Counted from the first letter of the stretch, positions 31,613 through 39,690 are shown. The stretch: 41,524 bases of DNA from Adlercreutzia rubneri (GCF_009755265.1 NZ_WPOO01000021.1:1-41524), one strand, 5' to 3'. Translations and numbers: made by a program. Notes: generated by a model not told the origin, from the sequence alone.

Positions 31613-34153
31613 TTAAATCTTCTCGATGGAAACGCAGGTCTTCTTGAAATCGGGCTCTTTCGAAAGCGGGCAGTAGGTGTCCTGCACCACGAGGTTGATC
31701 AGCGTCTCCTCCGCGAAGAACGGCGCGAACACCATGCCCGCGGGCGGACGGGTGCGGCCGGCCGTGGACACCGTGATGTCGCAGGTGCCGAAACGCGAGG
31801 TGAGGCGCACGCGATCGCCGTCGGTCACGCCGAGGCGCTCGCAGTCGGCCGGGTTCATGTCCAGCAGCGCCTCGGGCAGCGCGCGATTGAGCTCGGGCAC
31901 GCGGCGGGTCATCGATCCGGTGTGCCAGTGCTCCAGCAGACGGCCCGTGCAGAACCAGAACGGATACTCGTCGCTGGGTTCCTCCGCCGGCGGCTCGTAG
32001 GGACGGAACACCGCCGAGGGCTTCTTGTCGGCGGATTTGTAGAAGCTCACGCCGCCGGCCTTGTCGTGCTCGCCGTAGGTTTCCACGCCGTACTCATCGA
32101 AGCCGTCCTCCTGGGGGCCGTCGCAGAAGCGCCACAGCGTCGGCAGCCACTTCCCGTCCACCTCGCGCACGGGCCAGGTGAGGCCATGGTTGTAGATGTA
32201 CTCCTCGTAGGGGGCCAGCTGCTTGGCCTCCATCTTCAGCTTCGCCTCGGCGTTGATGGCCTCGGCGTCCGGGTTCAGGCTCGGGTTGCTGAAGGTGCGG
32301 TACTCCTCCCAGATGCTCGAGCACACCTCGCGGTCGGTACCCTTGAAAGCGCCGGCCTCGGCGTCGTACCAGGCGCCGAACAGGTGGTCGAAGGCGTCCT
32401 CGCCGCCGATCTGCTCGCCGGCCAGCACGCGCTTGGCCACTTCCATGAGCATCCAGAGATCCCACTTGGCCTCGCCCGGGGCGTCCACGGCCTTCTCGAA
32501 CACGGCCGTGCGGCGCTCGCCGTTGCCGAAGGCGCCCTCGCGCTCGACCCACATGGCCGCCGGCAGCACCACGTCGGCGTACTGGCAGGACAGCGTCGGG
32601 TACACCTCGGACACGCAGATGAAGGCGTCGTTGATGCCCGTGAGGTCGCCGCGTCCGAGGAAGCGAGTGAGGTTGGGCATCGACACGGCCCAGTTGTTGT
32701 GGGCGCTCCAGAGGAAATCGATACCGCCCTTGGAAAGCTCGCGGAACATCTTCACCGTGTGGTAGCCGGGTTTCTCGATGGCGTCCAGGTATCCGTTGGG
32801 CAAGTCCCAGATGGCCTCGGTGTAGCGGCGGTGATCCGGGTTCTTCACCACCAGGTCGGCGGGAAGGCGGTGCGAGAAGGTGCCCACCTCGCGGGCCGTT
32901 CCGCAGGCCGTGGGCTGGCCGGTCAGCGAGAAGGCGCCGTCGCCGGGACGGGCGTAGCGACCGGTGAGCAAGTGGATGTTGTAAATGCAGTGGTTCATCC
33001 AGGTGCCGCGGTTGTGCTGGTTCACGCCCATGGTCCAAAGCGAGAGCACCTTGCGGCTCTTGTCGGCGAACACCTCGGCCAGCTCCTGGATATCCTCGGC
33101 CGGCACGCCGGAAAGCTCGGAGGCGTACTCCAGGGTGTAGGGGGCCAGACGCGCGGCGAAGGCTTCGAAAGTGATGGGCTCCACATTGTCGACGGCCTGG
33201 CCGATGTCGCTCTTGTCGTAGCCGTCGTCGGTGGCGTTGCCGATGTTCTCGGTGCCCTGCTTGAACTGCACGTGGTCGGCCACGAAGTCGTGGTCGTACT
33301 TGTCGTTCACGATGAGGTAGTTCGCGATGGCGTTGGCGATGGCGATGTCGCTGCCCGGGCGGAAGGTGAGCACCTTGTCGGCCGAGGCCGAGGTGCGAGT
33401 GGTCATGGTGGTCACGTCGTAGTGGCGCACGGCCTCGTCGGCGAGCTTGCGGGCCGTCAGGCGCGAGTACAGCATGGGATGGGCCTCGGCCATGTTGGCG
33501 CCCCAGGTGACGAAGACGTCGGTCTCGTCGATGTCGGCGTAGCAGCCGGCCGGCTCGTCGGTCTGGAAGACGTTCATGAAGCCCACGACGGCCGAGGCCA
33601 TGCACAGACGCGCGTTGGGGTCGATGTTGTTGGAGAGCAGGCCCGCCTTCCAGAACTTCGCCGTGCAGTAGCCCTCCACGATGGGCTGCTGGCCGCTTCC
33701 CCAGAACGCCAGGCGGCTCTTGTCGGCCTTCCACGTGTCGCGGAGCTTGCCCGCCACCAGATCGAGCGCCTCGTCCCAGGTGGCCTCGCGCAGGCCGTCG
33801 GGCGTGCCCTTGGTGGACTTGTCGTCACGGATGAGCGGGGTGGTCAGGCGATCCTCGCCGTACAGCGCGCCGGCCAAGTAGTAGCCCTTCACGCAGTTCA
33901 GGCCACGGCTCGAGCCGTTCTCCGGGTCGCCCGTGACCGAGATCACCTTGCCGTCCTTGGCCTCCACGATGACGCCGCAGCCGCAGCCGCAGAAACGGCA
34001 CACGCCCACGGTCTTCACGGAGTCGCCGCCCGAGGTTGCCGCGTCCCCGCCGGTGCCGGCGAGCGACGAGCAGCCGGCCATGGTGCCGGCAGCGGCCGCC
34101 GAGGCGAGGGCCACGGCGGTGCTCTTAACGAAGGTGCGTCGAGTCAGTTCCAT
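31613..34153 (-). CDS. napA: Periplasmic-type nitrate reductase catalytic subunit NapA
   Basis: A 846-residue molybdopterin enzyme. The Tat signal is LTRRTFVKSTAVALASAAAA, ending in a lipobox-like MAGC at residue 28. The [4Fe-4S] motif is C52-x2-C55-x3-C59 with C88. The Mo-ligand region is NARLCMASAVVGF with a Cys, as in NapA/Nas and unlike formate dehydrogenases that use Sec. C-terminal molydopterin-binding segments (WFCTGRLLEHWHTGSMTRR, DGDRVRLTSRFG) are complete. GGGAGG precedes the ATG at 34153. An upstream open frame overlaps napG and is not used. With napG, napB, napD and napH it forms a nap operon without napC. Confidence 0.94.
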   Translation of the reverse strand: MELTRRTFVKSTAVALASAAAAGTMAGCSSLAGTGGDAATSGGDSVKTVGVCRFCGCGCGVIVEAKDGKVISVTGDPENGSSRGLNCVKGYYLAGALYGEDRLTTPLIRDDKSTKGTPDGLREATWDEALDLVAGKLRDTWKADKSRLAFWGSGQQPIVEGYCTAKFWKAGLLSNNIDPNARLCMASAVVGFMNVFQTDEPAGCYADIDETDVFVTWGANMAEAHPMLYSRLTARKLADEAVRHYDVTTMTTRTSASADKVLTFRPGSDIAIANAIANYLIVNDKYDHDFVADHVQFKQGTENIGNATDDGYDKSDIGQAVDNVEPITFEAFAARLAPYTLEYASELSGVPAEDIQELAEVFADKSRKVLSLWTMGVNQHNRGTWMNHCIYNIHLLTGRYARPGDGAFSLTGQPTACGTAREVGTFSHRLPADLVVKNPDHRRYTEAIWDLPNGYLDAIEKPGYHTVKMFRELSKGGIDFLWSAHNNWAVSMPNLTRFLGRGDLTGINDAFICVSEVYPTLSCQYADVVLPAAMWVEREGAFGNGERRTAVFEKAVDAPGEAKWDLWMLMEVAKRVLAGEQIGGEDAFDHLFGAWYDAEAGAFKGTDREVCSSIWEEYRTFSNPSLNPDAEAINAEAKLKMEAKQLAPYEEYIYNHGLTWPVREVDGKWLPTLWRFCDGPQEDGFDEYGVETYGEHDKAGGVSFYKSADKKPSAVFRPYEPPAEEPSDEYPFWFCTGRLLEHWHTGSMTRRVPELNRALPEALLDMNPADCERLGVTDGDRVRLTSRFGTCDITVSTAGRTRPPAGMVFAPFFAEETLINLVVQDTYCPLSKEPDFKKTCVSIEKI

Positions 34154-34206
34154 CTTGTTCCTCCCTTTCGGTCGAGGGCGCCGGACGCCCCGCCTTCGCG
34201 TATCTG

Positions 34207-34833
34207 CTAGGCCGCGCCGTTGCGGCGGGCCACGTAGGTTTCCTCTTGGGCGCCGGTGGGCACCACCACAATGGCGGGCGCGGGGTCGCTCACCGGGCAG
34301 CGCTGCTCGCACAGGCCGCAACCCGGGCACCCATCGGGCACCACCTGCGGCGCGAACACCGCGTGGATGTCGTCGCCCTCGCGGGGCCGGTAGTCGATGG
34401 TGATGGCCTCGTCGATGAGCGGGCAGGCGCGGTAGCACACCTCGCAGCGCATGCCCTGAAACGACAGGCAGGTGTCCTCGTTGATAACGGCCACACCCAT
34501 ACCGGCACCGCGGCGCTCGGCAGGCACCTCCAAAGCGCCCGTGGGGCAGACTGCCGCGCAGGGAAATTCCACGCACAGGCGGCAGGCCTGGGACCGCGCG
34601 TTCACAAAGGGCGTGGAAGCCTCGCGCCCCGCGTTCAGAGGGGCCGCATGAATGGCCTGGTAGGGGCACGCCTCAAGACAGCGGCCGCAACGCACGCAGC
34701 GCGCGGCGAAGTGCTCGGGCGCGCCGGCGCCGGGCGGCCGCAGCAAGGGCAATGGCGACGGCGCAGCAGAGGCGACCGCGCTCGCCGCGAAGACGCCCGC
34801 GGCGGCCAAGGCGGCGATTCCCGTCAAACGCAT
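34207..34833 (-). CDS. napG: Ferredoxin-type protein NapG
   Basis: A 208-residue protein with four [4Fe-4S] motifs: CVRCGRCLEACP, CRLCVEFPCAAVCP, CEVCYRACP (with an upstream Cys, TCLSFQGMRC), and CPGCGLCEQRCP. It works with NapH in electron transfer from menaquinol. The N-terminus MRLTGIAALAAAGVFAASAVA is a hydrophobic leader that lacks the twin arginines found in classical NapG Tat signals. The ATG at 34833 has AGAGGG seven bases upstream. First gene of the nap group. Confidence 0.88.
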   Translation of the reverse strand: MRLTGIAALAAAGVFAASAVASAAPSPLPLLRPPGAGAPEHFAARCVRCGRCLEACPYQAIHAAPLNAGREASTPFVNARSQACRLCVEFPCAAVCPTGALEVPAERRGAGMGVAVINEDTCLSFQGMRCEVCYRACPLIDEAITIDYRPREGDDIHAVFAPQVVPDGCPGCGLCEQRCPVSDPAPAIVVVPTGAQEETYVARRNGAA

Positions 34834-35188
34834 AGCCAAACCCTCTCTGTTGCTCGTGCGACCGACGCGCGGGCGGCGCAGTGTCGCGCCCTTCTCGCAG
34901 CGCCCCGGCGGTACCCTGCGGCATCCTTTCCGCAGCAATCTCACCGGCACTCGAGCGGCACCCTCCCGCAAGCCGGATTACTTCGGCGCACAGTCTAGAT
35001 GGCAACCGTCCCCATCGCGAAGGGACAGTTGCCCGTTATTTCATGGGGACGGTTGAAAAACCCGGATGGGGACGCCTCCATGGGGCTTTCACATTTGCTA
35101 AGCTGTTGAGTCAGGAAATGAAGAACCGTCTGAGCAAATCAGAATGCTCGCGATCACGCCAAGAGGCGATTCGCAACCGGGAGGCCCC
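34834..35188. other. 355-base divergent spacer between napG and the MocR-type gene
   Basis: It must contain the promoters of the nap operon and of the regulator gene, but I find no clear hexamer pair. A REP-like palindrome occupies 35003-35055. Confidence 0.45.
35003..35055. repeat. REP-like inverted repeat, 13 bp arms
   Basis: CAACCGTCCCCAT (35003-35015) and ATGGGGACGGTTG (35043-35055) are exact complements. Between them lies GAAGGGACAGTTG, a variant of the same core. Confidence 0.75.
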
Positions 35189-36580
35189 ATGCACTTGGAC
35201 GAGCACAGCGACACCCCCTTCTACCGCCAGCTGGAGGCCCAGCTGCGGGAAGGCATCGAGAGCGGCACCTACCCCACCGGCTCGCGCCTCCCCTCCATCC
35301 GAGGGCTGGCGTCCGATCTGGGCTGCGCGCGCAACACCGTCGAGCAGGCCTACCATCTGCTCGTGCAGGAAGGCTACGTGGCGAGCCGCCCCGGCAGCGG
35401 GTACGTCGTGCAGAACGTGACCTACCTGCAGCCGGACGCCTCAGCGCCCTCCTGCGCCGTGCTGCTGGGAGGCCCCCGGCGCAAAGCCCGCTACGACTTC
35501 ACCTACGGCAACCTGGAGCCCGGCACCTTCCCCGCCGCCGCCTGGCGGGCCATCACCGACGACATCTTGCTGTCGGTGGAAGCCGCCGGCTGCGACGCCT
35601 ACAACGACCCGTTCGGGGAGGAGAGCCTGCGCGCGGCCATTGCGTGGCGGCTGGTCACGCAGCGCGACATCGATTGCACCCCCGAGCAAATCGTCGTGCA
35701 GGGCGGCACGCAGACCAGCGTTCAGAACCTACTGACCCTCTTCGATGCCGCCCGGGACACCGTGGCCATGGAAGACCCCGGCTACGACGGCGTGCGCTCG
35801 GTCATCGAACGGGCGCGCTTCGCCATCAAGCCCTGCCGGGTGACCGACGACGTCCGCGTGTTCCTCTCCGACCTCGAGTCCTCGGGGGCGCGGCTGGCCT
35901 ACCTCACCCCCTCGAGCCAGTTCCCCACCTGCCGCATCATGCCGACCGATGTGCGCGAGCGCGTGCTCGCGTGGGCCGAGGACGCCGACGCCTACATCCT
36001 AGAGGACGACTACTGCCGCGACTTCCGCTACCGGGAGCGCTCGCTGGCGCCTTTGGCCTCCATGGACGACCGGGGCCGCGTCATCTACATGGGCACGTTC
36101 TCGAAATCGCTCTCCCCCGCCCTGCGCATGAACTACCTCGTGCTGCCCACGCCCCTCCTTAAGCGGTGGCGCGAGGCCTTCGCCAGCTCGTACTCGCCGG
36201 TGCCCTGGCTCAACCAGCAAGTGCTCGCGCGCTTCATGACCGACGGCTCGTGGGGCCGCCACCTGCGTCGCGTGCAGACGAGAAACCGCCGCAAGTACGA
36301 CGCGCTCACGGCGGCGCTGCGCGAATATATGGGCGGCAAGGTGGACGTACTGGAATGCGGCACGGGGCTGCACCTGCTCGTGCGCGTGCGCGACGGGCGC
36401 AGCCAGGACGAGCTCGTGGCCGCCGCTGCCGCCGCCGATGTGGCGGTGTATCCCACCAAGAAGTACTGGGCCAACCCCGCCCGCGCCGCCGAGGGCGTCG
36501 TGCTCGTGGGATTCTCCGCCATCGCCGAGGCGGACATCCGCCCCGGCATCGCCGCCCTCGCGCGAGCGTGGTTCGGGTAG
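35189..36580 (+). CDS. MocR/PdxR-type regulator (GntR winged helix fused to a fold-type I aminotransferase)
   Basis: A 463-residue two-domain protein. Residues 1-75 are a GntR winged helix (FYRQLEAQLREGIESGTYPTG, LPSIRGLASDLGCARNTVEQAY, SRPGSGYVV). Residues from about 95 form an aminotransferase-like domain with VVQGGTQTSVQNLL, MEDPGYDG, YLTPSSQFPT, ILEDDYCRDFRY and the PLP lysine in GTFSKSLSPALR (about residue 306). Such proteins sense PLP or an amino compound and regulate adjacent genes. The target is unknown; its divergent neighbour is the nap operon. GGGAGG five bases upstream selects the ATG at 35189. Confidence 0.9.
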   Translation: MHLDEHSDTPFYRQLEAQLREGIESGTYPTGSRLPSIRGLASDLGCARNTVEQAYHLLVQEGYVASRPGSGYVVQNVTYLQPDASAPSCAVLLGGPRRKARYDFTYGNLEPGTFPAAAWRAITDDILLSVEAAGCDAYNDPFGEESLRAAIAWRLVTQRDIDCTPEQIVVQGGTQTSVQNLLTLFDAARDTVAMEDPGYDGVRSVIERARFAIKPCRVTDDVRVFLSDLESSGARLAYLTPSSQFPTCRIMPTDVRERVLAWAEDADAYILEDDYCRDFRYRERSLAPLASMDDRGRVIYMGTFSKSLSPALRMNYLVLPTPLLKRWREAFASSYSPVPWLNQQVLARFMTDGSWGRHLRRVQTRNRRKYDALTAALREYMGGKVDVLECGTGLHLLVRVRDGRSQDELVAAAAAADVAVYPTKKYWANPARAAEGVVLVGFSAIAEADIRPGIAALARAWFG

Positions 36581-36615
36581 GCAACGATAGCTGCTGTGGT
36601 TTCAGCCGCCACCCA

Positions 36616-36804
36616 TAGCACGAGACGCCTTTTCGCCAAACATCTCCACCGATTTGGGCATTATGCCCCCTCGTGTTACTTCGTTTTGGCAAAAACCCAT
36701 GTCGTGCTACGGGTTTTTGTCCGCTTTGAACCCATCAGCCGTAGCACGAGGCGTCTTTTTGTCGGAGTTCTTCTGCGATTGCGGCAAAAAGGCGCCTCGT
36801 GCTA
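36616..36804. repeat. Four-copy 25-bp repeat in alternating orientation
   Basis: Units of the form TAGCACGAGGCGCCTTTTTG lie at 36616-36640 (plus), 36685-36709 (minus), 36742-36766 (plus) and 36781-36804 (minus), with 2-6 differences. The third and fourth form a long hairpin with a short loop. The T-runs inside the units would let each act as a terminator for the converging genes. The last unit contains the stop codon of the cyclo-ligase gene. Confidence 0.8.
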
Positions 36805-37422
36805 CGACCAACGTCCGAGAACAGCCCTTTCTGCCGGTTTCGCAACGTATGCACTGCCTTGTTCTAACGCAACGATATTGACGGGTGCATCATGGATGTC
36901 GCGCACGCTAAGCCGGTCTACCAGCTGGCAGGCGCGGATGAGACCGATGGAGGTGCCGGGGAAAGCAGGTAGGAAGGTGTCGTAGAAGCCGCCGCCGTAG
37001 CCCAAGCGGAAGCCTTCGCGGTCGAAGGCGAGACCGGGCACGAGGGCCACGGGACAGGCGAAGACGGCGGGGCGCACTTCACGAGAGGGGTCGTCAGGGG
37101 GTTCTTCCACGCCGAAGGAGCTGCGCACAAGGCCGTCGAAAGATTCCACTGCATACCAGCGCATCTCGCGCGTGCTCGGAACAACGCGCGGCAGGCACAC
37201 GGTTTTCCCCGCCTCCCACGCGCGCTGAATGAGCTCGCGCGTATCCACCTCCGCGCCGAAGCTCAGGTAGGTGAATACCCCGTCGGCCGCCGCGAACTCC
37301 GGCAGCGCCGCCACATTCCGCGCAATCGCCTCATCGATGGCGCACCGCTCCCCCACGGAAAGCTCCTCACGCACCGCTTTGAACTGCGCCCGCATCAGCG
37401 CCTTGCCCGTTGTTGCATCCAT
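36802..37422 (-). CDS. 5-formyltetrahydrofolate cyclo-ligase
   Basis: Converts 5-formyl-THF to 5,10-methenyl-THF with ATP; cytoplasmic, one-carbon metabolism. 206 residues. Family motifs are FTYLSFGAEVDTRELI, VCLPRVV, and the nucleotide/folate-binding signature RLGYGGGFYDTFL preceded by ALVPGLAFDREG. Two ATGs lie two codons apart (37428 and 37422). The second is better placed, six bases from AAGGGG. The C-terminus runs about 20 residues beyond the usual end (GSAYVAKPAERAVLGRWS), and the stop codon falls in a repeat unit. The repeat may have extended or replaced the original 3' end. Confidence 0.93.
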   Translation of the reverse strand: MDATTGKALMRAQFKAVREELSVGERCAIDEAIARNVAALPEFAAADGVFTYLSFGAEVDTRELIQRAWEAGKTVCLPRVVPSTREMRWYAVESFDGLVRSSFGVEEPPDDPSREVRPAVFACPVALVPGLAFDREGFRLGYGGGFYDTFLPAFPGTSIGLIRACQLVDRLSVRDIHDAPVNIVALEQGSAYVAKPAERAVLGRWS

Positions 37423-37439
37423 CGACATCCCCTTCCGCT

Positions 37440-37530
37440 CGCCCCTCGTAGGGACGGTGCTTGCGCCGCCCTCCCAACTGCAACCCACTACCGCTCCCGA
37501 CAAGGGGCGACCGAGGTCGCCCCCTACGGA
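37440..37530. repeat. Pair of REP-like palindromes between tRNA-Ala and the cyclo-ligase gene
   Basis: CGTAGGGACGGTGCTTGCGC near 37448 and, inverted, GGGGCGACCGAGGTCGCCCC (37504-37523, itself a perfect 8-bp hairpin) with CTACG after it. This layout of two facing GTAGGG-type units is common in dispersed bacterial repeats. Confidence 0.6.
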
Positions 37531-37536
37531 GACAGC

Positions 37537-37570
37537 AAAACAAAGCGGGCCCCGGTCTCCCGAGGCCCGC
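37537..37570 (-). terminator. Terminator of the tRNA-Ala transcript
   Basis: GCGGGCC (37570-37564) and GGCCCGC (37551-37545) on the minus strand, extended inside by CGG/CCG, followed by TTTGTTTTGC. It lies 10 bases after the tRNA 3' end. Confidence 0.85.
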
Positions 37571-37580
37571 GTCATTTCCG

Positions 37581-37656
37581 TGGTGGAGATGATGGGATTC
37601 GAACCCACGACCCCCACGTTGCGAACGTGATGCTCTCCCAGCTGAGCTACATCCCC
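37581..37656 (-). tRNA. tRNA-Ala, anticodon CGC
   Basis: A 76-nt cloverleaf ending in encoded CCA. The acceptor GGGGATG pairs with CATCTCC and includes a G3-U70 pair, the alanine identity element. The D arm is GCTC-AGCTGGGA-GAGC. The anticodon arm is TCACG-TTCGCAA-CGTGG with CGC at positions 34-36. The T arm is GTGGG-TTCGAAT-CCCAT, and the discriminator base is A. It reads GCG codons. It lies between veg and the cyclo-ligase gene. Confidence 0.95.
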
Positions 37657-37684
37657 ACGAAGGTGTGCGCTTTCGCGCAAGGCA

Positions 37685-37715
37685 ATAGTTTGCCCGATTT
37701 CGAAACGATTGTCAA
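37685..37715 (-). promoter_or_regulatory. Candidate tRNA-Ala promoter
   Basis: A perfect TTGACA -35 (37715-37710) lies downstream of veg. Possible -10 boxes are AACTAT (19-base spacer) or CAAACT (17-base spacer), both weak. Confidence 0.4.
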
Positions 37716-37724
37716 CCGTTTCGC

Positions 37725-38051
37725 TTAAGAGACCACACGCTCTTCCAACGGGTAATCCACCAGCTCCATCGACTCGTCCACGAACGGCGCGAACAGCGGC
37801 TCGCCGTTCTGGGACAGCTCAACCATGCCGGTGAGCACGTCGACGTACTGGTAAGACTGGCGAGCGGTGCGGCCGCGCTTGCGGTCGACCTCCATGATGA
37901 ACAGCTGCGGATGAACCTGCGTCAGCACGCCTTCGCTTTCGACGATCTTCGAACGGCCCATGTTGGCGCGCACTTTCAATCGTTGACCGACGAAATCATT
38001 CAAGGTATCATGAATGCCATCGACGATCTTTGCCTGCTTGGCCAAATCCAT
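37725..38051 (-). CDS. veg: Veg family protein
   Basis: A 108-residue protein of the Veg family (DUF1021): VGQRLKVRANMGRSKIVESEGVL, VHPQLFIMEVDRKRG, SYQYVDVLTGMVEL. In Bacillus subtilis Veg stimulates biofilm matrix genes and is highly transcribed; its biochemical role is unclear. The protein is about 20 residues longer than B. subtilis Veg, with an acidic tail (PFVDESMELVDYPLEERVVS). AGGA lies about nine bases before the ATG. Confidence 0.88.
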   Translation of the reverse strand: MDLAKQAKIVDGIHDTLNDFVGQRLKVRANMGRSKIVESEGVLTQVHPQLFIMEVDRKRGRTARQSYQYVDVLTGMVELSQNGEPLFAPFVDESMELVDYPLEERVVS

Positions 38052-38094
38052 TGACTAACTTCCTCACATGTTGGCGGTACAAGTACAGCCCCAT

Positions 38095-38122
38095 ATCATA
38101 CCACGATTGTCAACCCCCGCAA
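38095..38122 (-). promoter_or_regulatory. veg promoter
   Basis: TTGCGG (38122-38117) and TATGAT (38100-38095) with a 16-base spacer on the minus strand. The start would be near 38088, leaving a leader of about 37 bases. Confidence 0.5.
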
Positions 38123-38342
38123 CTTTTTTCGGCCGCGGGAAACGTGACAGCCCTTAGCGGGCTCCCGCGTAAGCGCATACCACCGATTCTGACAAGTTTC
38201 GCGAACGCGAGATCCCCACGCCCATTCTTGGGGACATTTTCATTCAGTGAAGAGACACGCTCCGGAGATGCAATCACCTGAAGCACCGCTACAATGGCGC
38301 TCAAGCAATAGGTGTAGCGGGCAAGCATTCGGGAGGCATCTC

Positions 38343-39332
38343 ATGGCAACGATCGTGATGGCGGACTTCGATTTCGATGACTGCGACTTTGAACGGAAGA
38401 TGGTGGAAGCGGCCGGCATCCAGTTCAAGAGCTTCGACGATGCCCGCAACCGCACCCCCGCCGAGATCATCGAGCATTTGCACGGGGCCGATGGCGCCAT
38501 CACCTCCTACGGGCGCTTCACCGCCGAGGTGTTTGCGGCGCTTCCCCAGCTGAAGGTGGTCAGCAAAACCGGCACCGGCGTGGACAACATCGATGTCGCG
38601 GCGGCCACGGCCGACGGATGCGCCGTGTGCAACGTGCCCGGCTACGGCACGGAAGTGGTGAGCGATCACGCCATCGCGCTTGCACTCGCGTGTTTGCGGC
38701 GCATCAACGAGATCGATGCCGACATGCGCGCCGGCATCTGGGACTTCCATCGCCGCCGTCCCTTAGGCCAGGTGCACGGGCGCACCTTCGGTGTGGTGGG
38801 CTACGGCAACATCGGCCGTGCGGTGGCCCGGAAAGCGCGCGGGCTCGGGTTCAACGTCGTGGTGTGGGATCACAAGGGAGTCCCGGGGCGCTTCACGCCG
38901 GAGGACTTCCCCTACGCGACCCTCGAGGAGCTGCTGAAGACCGCCGACGTGGTCAGCTTCCACACGGCGCTCGTGCCGGCAACCCATCATTTGCTGAACG
39001 CCGACAACATCAAGCTCATGAAAGACGACGCCATCGTGGTGAACACCTCGCGTGGCGCGGTCATCGACAACGACGCCGTGGCTGCCGCCCTTTGCGCAGG
39101 CGAGCTCTGGGGCGCCGGCATCGACGTGTTCGAGCACGAGCCGGTCTCGCCGGACGCCCCCATCATGCACGCGCCCCACACCGTGCTCACCTCGCACGCC
39201 GCCTACTGGTCCGAGGAGTCCGCCGTCGAGCTGCGGCGCCGCTGCACCCAAAACGCCATCGACGTCGTGCTCGGCCGCACCCCCGAGGCCTGCGTGAACC
39301 CCGAAGCGCTGCCCGCCGCGTTGGCGAAGTAA
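38343..39332 (+). CDS. D-2-hydroxyacid dehydrogenase (NAD-dependent, PGDH/CtBP-like)
   Basis: A 329-residue cytoplasmic dehydrogenase. The catalytic domain carries VVSKTGTGVDNIDVAAA. The Rossmann segment is FGVVGYGNIGRAVARKA (glycines around residues 153-158). The active-site residues are Arg in VNTSRGAVIDN, Glu in IDVFEHEP and His in LTSHAAYWSEES. The family reduces 2-oxo acids or oxidises D-hydroxyacids such as 3-phosphoglycerate. No ACT or regulatory domain follows, so a simple substrate such as a D-lactate analogue is possible. GGGAGG precedes the ATG. It stands alone. Confidence 0.9.
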   Translation: MATIVMADFDFDDCDFERKMVEAAGIQFKSFDDARNRTPAEIIEHLHGADGAITSYGRFTAEVFAALPQLKVVSKTGTGVDNIDVAAATADGCAVCNVPGYGTEVVSDHAIALALACLRRINEIDADMRAGIWDFHRRRPLGQVHGRTFGVVGYGNIGRAVARKARGLGFNVVVWDHKGVPGRFTPEDFPYATLEELLKTADVVSFHTALVPATHHLLNADNIKLMKDDAIVVNTSRGAVIDNDAVAAALCAGELWGAGIDVFEHEPVSPDAPIMHAPHTVLTSHAAYWSEESAVELRRRCTQNAIDVVLGRTPEACVNPEALPAALAK

Positions 39333-39341
39333 GAGGATTCT

Positions 39342-39499
39342 GGCGCGAAAATGCGGAATTGGTGCATACGCGCCCCGCTTTCGTCCGCTCATTATGTTCA
39401 GAATAGGCAAATAGGGGCCATTTCGCGCCACGTGGGGAATGGCCATGCACCAATTCCGCATTTTCGCGCCACGTGGGGAATGGCCATGCACCAATTCCG
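39342..39499. repeat. Perfect 38-bp direct and 26-bp inverted repeats
   Basis: A 38-base block starting TTTCGCGCCACGTGGGGAAT at 39421-39458 is repeated without change at 39462-39499. A 26-base part of it, with core GGAATTGGTGCAT, occurs inverted and exact at 39342-39367 against 39445-39470. The block lies between convergent genes. Confidence 0.85.
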
Positions 39500-39630
39500 G
39501 CAGAATGCGCCAATATGGACGGAGCTTTCTGCATGCAGAAGAGCCCGGCCGCAGGCTGGACGCGGTCGGGCTGGAAGAGAAGCCGGGGAGACGGGAGGGA
39601 GTGCCGCCCTGGCGCGGGAAATGCTCGTTG

Positions 39631-39690
39631 GCGGCCGGACGCTGCAGGTGCCACTCACTGGCGGGCGGACGTTGCAGGCGCTACTCACTG
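39631..39690. repeat. 30-bp tandem duplication downstream of the hexahaem cytochrome gene
   Basis: 39631-39660 and 39661-39690 share 26 of 30 bases (core GCAGGnGCnACTCACT), and a partial third unit follows from 39691. The repeats lie 70 bases past the 3' end of the cytochrome gene. Confidence 0.6.

Noticed and set aside
31277..34210. A 977-codon open frame on the plus strand across napA
   Set aside because: It is the antisense shadow of napA; composition is biased and no ribosome site or domain is visible.
34154..34669. A 172-codon extension of NapA upstream of its Tat signal
   Set aside because: It overlaps napG out of frame, and the Tat signal with GGGAGG marks the true start at 34153.
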